Shown piece by piece: positions 5,149-8,025 of a DNA stretch of 8,025 bases; position 1 is the first letter of the stretch; the number at the start of each line of letters is the position of its first letter. Origin of the DNA: Acidimicrobiaceae bacterium (GTDB taxonomy: Bacteria; Actinomycetota; Acidimicrobiia; Acidimicrobiales; Palsa-688); contig JAUTXM010000144.1 in assembly GCA_030838025.1 (NCBI GenBank), positions 1 through 8,025 of the forward strand, given 5' to 3'. A program made the translations under genes and the position numbers. The notes below the pieces were generated by a model. The model had not been told where the DNA came from and did no database searches. It worked only from the letters and a program-made list of their open reading frames with translations.

Positions 5149-5640
5149 ATGGAGACGATCCTCGAACTTGAGATCCCGGCCAGTCCGGAATACATCGCCA
5201 TCGCCCGGCTGGTCGTCTCGTCGATCGCCTCGTCGAGGCGAAACCTGCCCGACGACCGCATCGACGATCTCAAGTTGGCCGTGTCGGAGGCGTGCACCAA
5301 CGCGATCGAGGCGTACGGGCCCACCGTCGACGAGGACGGGAGCGACGGACGGGTGCGGATCCTGGTCCAAGACGACGACGAGAAGCTGGAGGTCGACGTC
5401 GCCGACAACGGTCCCGGTTTCGACCCCGACGACCTGCCGACGCATCCCCCGGTCACCGATCCCGAGCGGCTCAACTTCGAGCGCGGGCTCGGCATCCCAC
5501 TCATCCGCACGCTGGTGGATGACGTGCAGTTCGTCTCGACGCCGGGCGGCACGTCGGTGCGGATGACCGTCTACGGCGAGCCGCTGGAGCTGCACCCGCC
5601 CGAGGAGTTCGGGCCCGACGAGACCCTTACCGAGGGCTGA
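5149..5640 (+). CDS. RsbW/SpoIIAB-like anti-sigma serine kinase (HATPase)
   Basis: Encodes 163 residues with a GHKL-type ATPase fold. The N-box is LAVSEACTNAIEAY (E47, N51), the G1 box DNGPGFD (from D86), the G2 box RGLGIPLIRTL (from R112) and the final strand motif GGTSVRMT (133-140). Length and motif spacing fit the HATPase_c_2 group of anti-sigma kinases, which phosphorylate a STAS partner and sequester a sigma factor. ATG 5149 is the only plausible start; no ribosome site is seen, so translation may depend on coupling to the STAS gene 22 nt upstream. A 20-residue acidic tail (from about 145) follows the core. No sigma factor gene adjoins it, so the target lies elsewhere. Confidence 0.9.
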   Translation: METILELEIPASPEYIAIARLVVSSIASSRRNLPDDRIDDLKLAVSEACTNAIEAYGPTVDEDGSDGRVRILVQDDDEKLEVDVADNGPGFDPDDLPTHPPVTDPERLNFERGLGIPLIRTLVDDVQFVSTPGGTSVRMTVYGEPLELHPPEEFGPDETLTEG

Positions 5641-5666
5641 ACGCGGGGACCGGGACTGCGAAGGGC

Positions 5667-5696
5667 TTGACATTTTGGTCGTCCGAAACTTAAGGT
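5667..5696 (+). promoter_or_regulatory. Strong promoter of the dtxR-hppA operon
   Basis: A perfect -35 TTGACA (5667-5672) is separated by 18 nt from TAAGGT (5691-5696), the best sigma-70-type promoter in the window. Transcription should start near 5703, leaving about 10 nt before ATG 5713 and no room for a normal ribosome site. Confidence 0.75.
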
Positions 5697-5709
5697 TTCG
5701 TCGGCCAAA
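5674..5709. promoter_or_regulatory. Palindromic operator overlapping the dtxR promoter
   Basis: The core is CGAAAC (5684-5689), TTAAG, GTTTCG (5695-5700), perfect 6-bp arms centred at 5692. Outer arms TTTGG (5674-5678) and CCAAA (5705-5709) share almost the same centre. The palindrome covers the -10 box, so a bound repressor would block the promoter. The AT-rich dyad form is typical of DtxR/MntR operators, although it does not match the IdeR iron box. Autorepression is inferred. Confidence 0.65.
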
Positions 5710-5712
5710 GTC

Positions 5713-6447
5713 ATGGATAGCGCTGTCACCAAATCCGAACGCGAGACGCTGAAGGCGATCTATCGCCTGACCTCCGGGCAGGGGGCCGGCCTCTCGGCTC
5801 ATACCGGTGACCTGGCGGATCGGCTCGGCGTGACCCCCGGAACCATGACCTCGGTCGTGAAACGGCTGGCTGATCGGGGCCTCGTCGACTACACCCCGTA
5901 CCGGGGAGTGGAACTCACCCCCGGTGGGCGCCGGATTGCCGTGTCGGTCATCCGTCGCCACCGCATCGTCGAGCGATTCCTGTCGGACATGCTGGGATAC
6001 GCCTGGAACGAGGCCGATCGCCTGGCGCCGAGCTTCGAGCACGATTTGCCCCAGGAGGTCGAGGACCGGTTGTTCGTCGCCCTCCACCGCCCATCGACCT
6101 GCCCTCACGGCTTTCCCATCCCCGAGCCCGAGGTCAGCGACATCCCTGCCATGCCGTCGCTGTACGCCCTGGAACCGGGCGACACCGCGGTCGTCGCCAT
6201 GTCGGGGTCGACCGACCAGGACATGATCACCTTCCTCGACACGCTGGGCGTTCGCCCCGGCGTCGAGGTCGAAGTGCGGGAGAAACACCCCTTTGACGGC
6301 CCGATCGTCCTCCGAGTCGACGGCCATGACCGCACCCTCGGCGAGCGGGTGGCCGAGCAGATTTTCGTGAGGAAGACCCCGCGCGGCACCAAACAAACCA
6401 TCGCCGCGGGCACCGACAATGACCACAGGAAGGAACAGGCGCTATGA
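5713..6447 (+). CDS. DtxR/MntR-family metal-dependent transcriptional repressor
   Basis: Encodes 244 residues in three parts: a winged helix (about 1-75; recognition region TPGTMTSVVKRLADRGLV), a dimerisation and metal domain (about 76-140, RRHRIVERFL, FEHDLPQEVEDRL, CPHGFPIP) and a C-terminal SH3/FeoA-like domain (about 148-226). By eye against DtxR and MntR, E11 replaces M10/D8, H83 and E87 match H79 and E83, and E109 and H110 match E105 and H106. P106 falls where C102 of DtxR or E99 of MntR stands, and D102 replaces H98. The metal sites are thus altered and metal choice cannot be called. A strong promoter with an embedded palindrome lies directly upstream. The stop overlaps the hppA start as ATGA, so the two are coupled. 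A Lys/Arg-containing 18-residue tail carries the downstream ribosome site. Confidence 0.9.
   Translation: MDSAVTKSERETLKAIYRLTSGQGAGLSAHTGDLADRLGVTPGTMTSVVKRLADRGLVDYTPYRGVELTPGGRRIAVSVIRRHRIVERFLSDMLGYAWNEADRLAPSFEHDLPQEVEDRLFVALHRPSTCPHGFPIPEPEVSDIPAMPSLYALEPGDTAVVAMSGSTDQDMITFLDTLGVRPGVEVEVREKHPFDGPIVLRVDGHDRTLGERVAEQIFVRKTPRGTKQTIAAGTDNDHRKEQAL
6427..6434 (+). promoter_or_regulatory. Ribosome binding site of hppA inside the regulator gene
   Basis: AGGAAGGA lies 9 nt before ATG 6444, within the last codons of the upstream gene. It is one of the few clear Shine-Dalgarno sequences in the window and fixes the hppA start. Stop and start share bases as ATGA (6444-6447). Confidence 0.75.
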
Positions 6448-8025
6448 CTCGCATCCTCGCCGCGGAAGGGGGGTACCAGTCCTTCCACCTCCACGGGGGT
6501 GAGTGGTTCTGGCTCGTCTTCTCGGCCATCACCGCCCTGCTCGCCATCGGTGTCGGCCTCGTGCTGATGAAAGACGTCCTGGCTCAGGACGAGGGGACGC
6601 CGAAGATGATCGAGATCGCCAAGGCGATCGAGGAAGGGGCGCTGGCCTACCTGCGCCGCCAGTTCAAGACCATCGGGATCATCCTGGTGCCACTGGTGAT
6701 CCTGGTCTTCCTCACCGCCACCAAGGTCGTCCGTCCCGACGGCTCCGTGGCCTTGAGTTATGCCCAGTCCGGCGTGTTCCGGACCCTCGCCTTCCTCCTC
6801 GGCTGCTTCATGTCGGGCCTCACCGGCTTCATCGGGATGAGCCTGGCGGTCAAGGGCAACGTCCGCACCGCCGCGGCCGCCAAGCGGGGCTCCCTGCCTG
6901 CCGCCCTCAAGGTGGCGTTTCGTACCGGCGGCGTGGCCGGCATGTTCACCGTCGGCCTCGGCCTCATCGGGGCGACGCTCATCATCATCATCTTCCAGAA
7001 CACGTCATCGGCCATCCTGATCGGCTTCGGGTTCGGCGGCTCCCTGCTGGCGCTGTTCCTCCGGGTCGGTGGCGGCATCTTCACCAAGGCCGCCGACGTG
7101 GGCGCCGATCTGGTCGGCAAGGTCGAGGCGGGTATCCCCGAAGACGACCCCCGCAACGCCGCCACCATCGCGGACAACGTCGGCGACAACGTCGGCGACT
7201 GTGCCGGTATGGCGGCCGACCTCTTCGAGTCCTACGAGGTCACCCTGGTTGCCTCGATCATCCTGGGCGTGGCCGCCTTCCGTTCCATCGGCGCCAACCC
7301 CGCCCTGGGCCTGATCTTCCCGGTCGTCGCCCGGGCCCTCGGCGTCTTGTGCTCGATCGTGGGCGTCTTCGCGGTCAAGGCCACCGACAAGGACAAGTCC
7401 GCCATGGCCCCCATCAACCGGGGCTTCTTCGCGGCGGGGATCCTGACGGTGATCCTGACCTTCTTCGTCGCCATCTTCTACGTGGGCAACAAGCACGGCA
7501 ACGAGGGCTGGAAGGTATTCGGGGCCGTCACGGCCGGTCTGATCCTGGCTCAGCTGCTGTCCCGGTTGACCGAGTACTTCACCTCTACCGAGCGCACCCC
7601 GGTGCGCGACATCGCCGAGGCCAGCCGCACCGGCCCGGCCACCGTGGTCCTGTCGGGCATCGCTTCTGGCCTCGAGTCGAGCGTCTATGCCGTCATCCTC
7701 ATCGCCATCACCATCGGCGTCGCCGTGGCCATCTCGGGCGGCAACATCGAGTTCACCTTCTACCTCGTCGCCCTGACCGGCATGGGCATGCTCGCCACAA
7801 CCGGCGTCGTCGTGTCCGAGGACACCTTCGGCCCGGTGTCGGACAACGCGGCCGGCATCGCGGAGATGTCGGGCGAGTTCCATGGCGAGCCCCAGCGGAT
7901 CATGGTGAGCCTGGACGCGGTGGGCAACACCACTAAGGCCGTCACCAAGGGCTTTGCCATCGGCTCCGCGGTCATTGCGGCCGTCGCGCTGTTCTCGTCG
8001 TACATCGAGACCATCAAGAACCAGT
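6444..8025 (+). CDS. hppA: Membrane proton-translocating pyrophosphatase, K+-independent type (partial)
   Basis: An open frame of 527 codons from ATG 6444 runs off the right edge; the family is usually about 700 residues or more, so roughly the last quarter is missing. The enzyme is a multi-pass membrane protein that hydrolyses pyrophosphate and pumps protons outward. Hallmarks are GGGIFTKAADVGADLVGK (from residue 209), the Mg-PPi-binding EDDPRN (from 233) and DNVGDNVGDCAGMAADLFE (from 244), then TGPATVVLSGIASG and SDNAAGIAEM. In the K+-specificity motif, GNTTKAVTKG, K498 and T501 correspond to the Lys/Thr pair of K+-independent enzymes, where K+-dependent ones have Ala and Gly. About nine or ten membrane helices fit in the visible part. 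It is translationally coupled to the DtxR-family gene. Confidence 0.95.
   Translation, partial: MTRILAAEGGYQSFHLHGGEWFWLVFSAITALLAIGVGLVLMKDVLAQDEGTPKMIEIAKAIEEGALAYLRRQFKTIGIILVPLVILVFLTATKVVRPDGSVALSYAQSGVFRTLAFLLGCFMSGLTGFIGMSLAVKGNVRTAAAAKRGSLPAALKVAFRTGGVAGMFTVGLGLIGATLIIIIFQNTSSAILIGFGFGGSLLALFLRVGGGIFTKAADVGADLVGKVEAGIPEDDPRNAATIADNVGDNVGDCAGMAADLFESYEVTLVASIILGVAAFRSIGANPALGLIFPVVARALGVLCSIVGVFAVKATDKDKSAMAPINRGFFAAGILTVILTFFVAIFYVGNKHGNEGWKVFGAVTAGLILAQLLSRLTEYFTSTERTPVRDIAEASRTGPATVVLSGIASGLESSVYAVILIAITIGVAVAISGGNIEFTFYLVALTGMGMLATTGVVVSEDTFGPVSDNAAGIAEMSGEFHGEPQRIMVSLDAVGNTTKAVTKGFAIGSAVIAAVALFSSYIETIKNQ

Noticed and set aside
4419..5552. Long minus-strand frame opposite phoU, STAS and the kinase
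   Set aside because: The plus-strand genes carry intact family motifs across the same bases; the minus frame is low-complexity.
5065..6426. 453-codon minus-strand frame opposite the kinase and the DtxR-family gene
   Set aside because: Both plus-strand genes are recognised; the antisense frame arises from GC-skewed codon use.
6503..7936. 477-codon plus-strand frame
   Set aside because: It is an Arg/Gly/Pro/His-rich shadow of the hppA frame, which has clear family motifs in the other phase.

Overview
The window is GC-rich, with a strong G/C preference at third codon positions in the real frames. Together with a class E-type sortase, a 24-residue membrane peptide resembling an actinobacterial family, a DtxR-family regulator and promoters set almost on the start codon, this suggests a high-GC actinobacterium. 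An acidimicrobial lineage is my guess, not something the sequence proves.

Layout from left to right. Positions 1-257 hold a 27-nt tandem repeat (possibly the N-terminus of a minus-strand gene leaving the window) and a large nested palindrome built from four GGCAGTT-TGCC units. An unrecognised, helix-rich 175-residue protein follows on the plus strand (258-785). A HAD-IB phosphatase-like gene runs on the minus strand (772-1734). Its long, low-quality C-terminal tail lies antisense to a 24-codon plus-strand ORF (825-899) that looks like a real single-membrane-segment microprotein. A divergent intergenic region (1735-1961) leads to a class E-type sortase (1962-2600) and, 23 nt downstream, an exported FN3-domain protein with a C-terminal membrane anchor (2624-3847).

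A repeat-bearing spacer (3848-4064) precedes a row of plus-strand regulatory genes: a PhoU-like protein (4065-4736), a STAS anti-anti-sigma protein (4788-5126) and an RsbW-like ATPase (5149-5640). Next come a DtxR/MntR-family regulator with a strong promoter and embedded palindrome (5713-6447) and a membrane pyrophosphatase, hppA (6444 to the right edge, incomplete). The regulator and hppA share an ATGA stop/start overlap.

How the parts may work together: the sortase and FN3 protein form an envelope pair, although the FN3 protein lacks a standard sorting signal. STAS and the ATPase form a partner-switch pair whose sigma factor is not in the window. The regulator and hppA should be co-translated, which would tie a proton-pumping PPase (K+-independent by its Lys/Thr signature) to a metal-responsive or metal-derived repressor. 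PhoU and hppA both touch phosphate metabolism, but no pst genes are visible. I found no clearly new defence or mobile system. The points most worth a second look are the dtxR-hppA coupling with its operator, the divergent metal site of the regulator, the palindromic element at 162-251, and the antisense microprotein.
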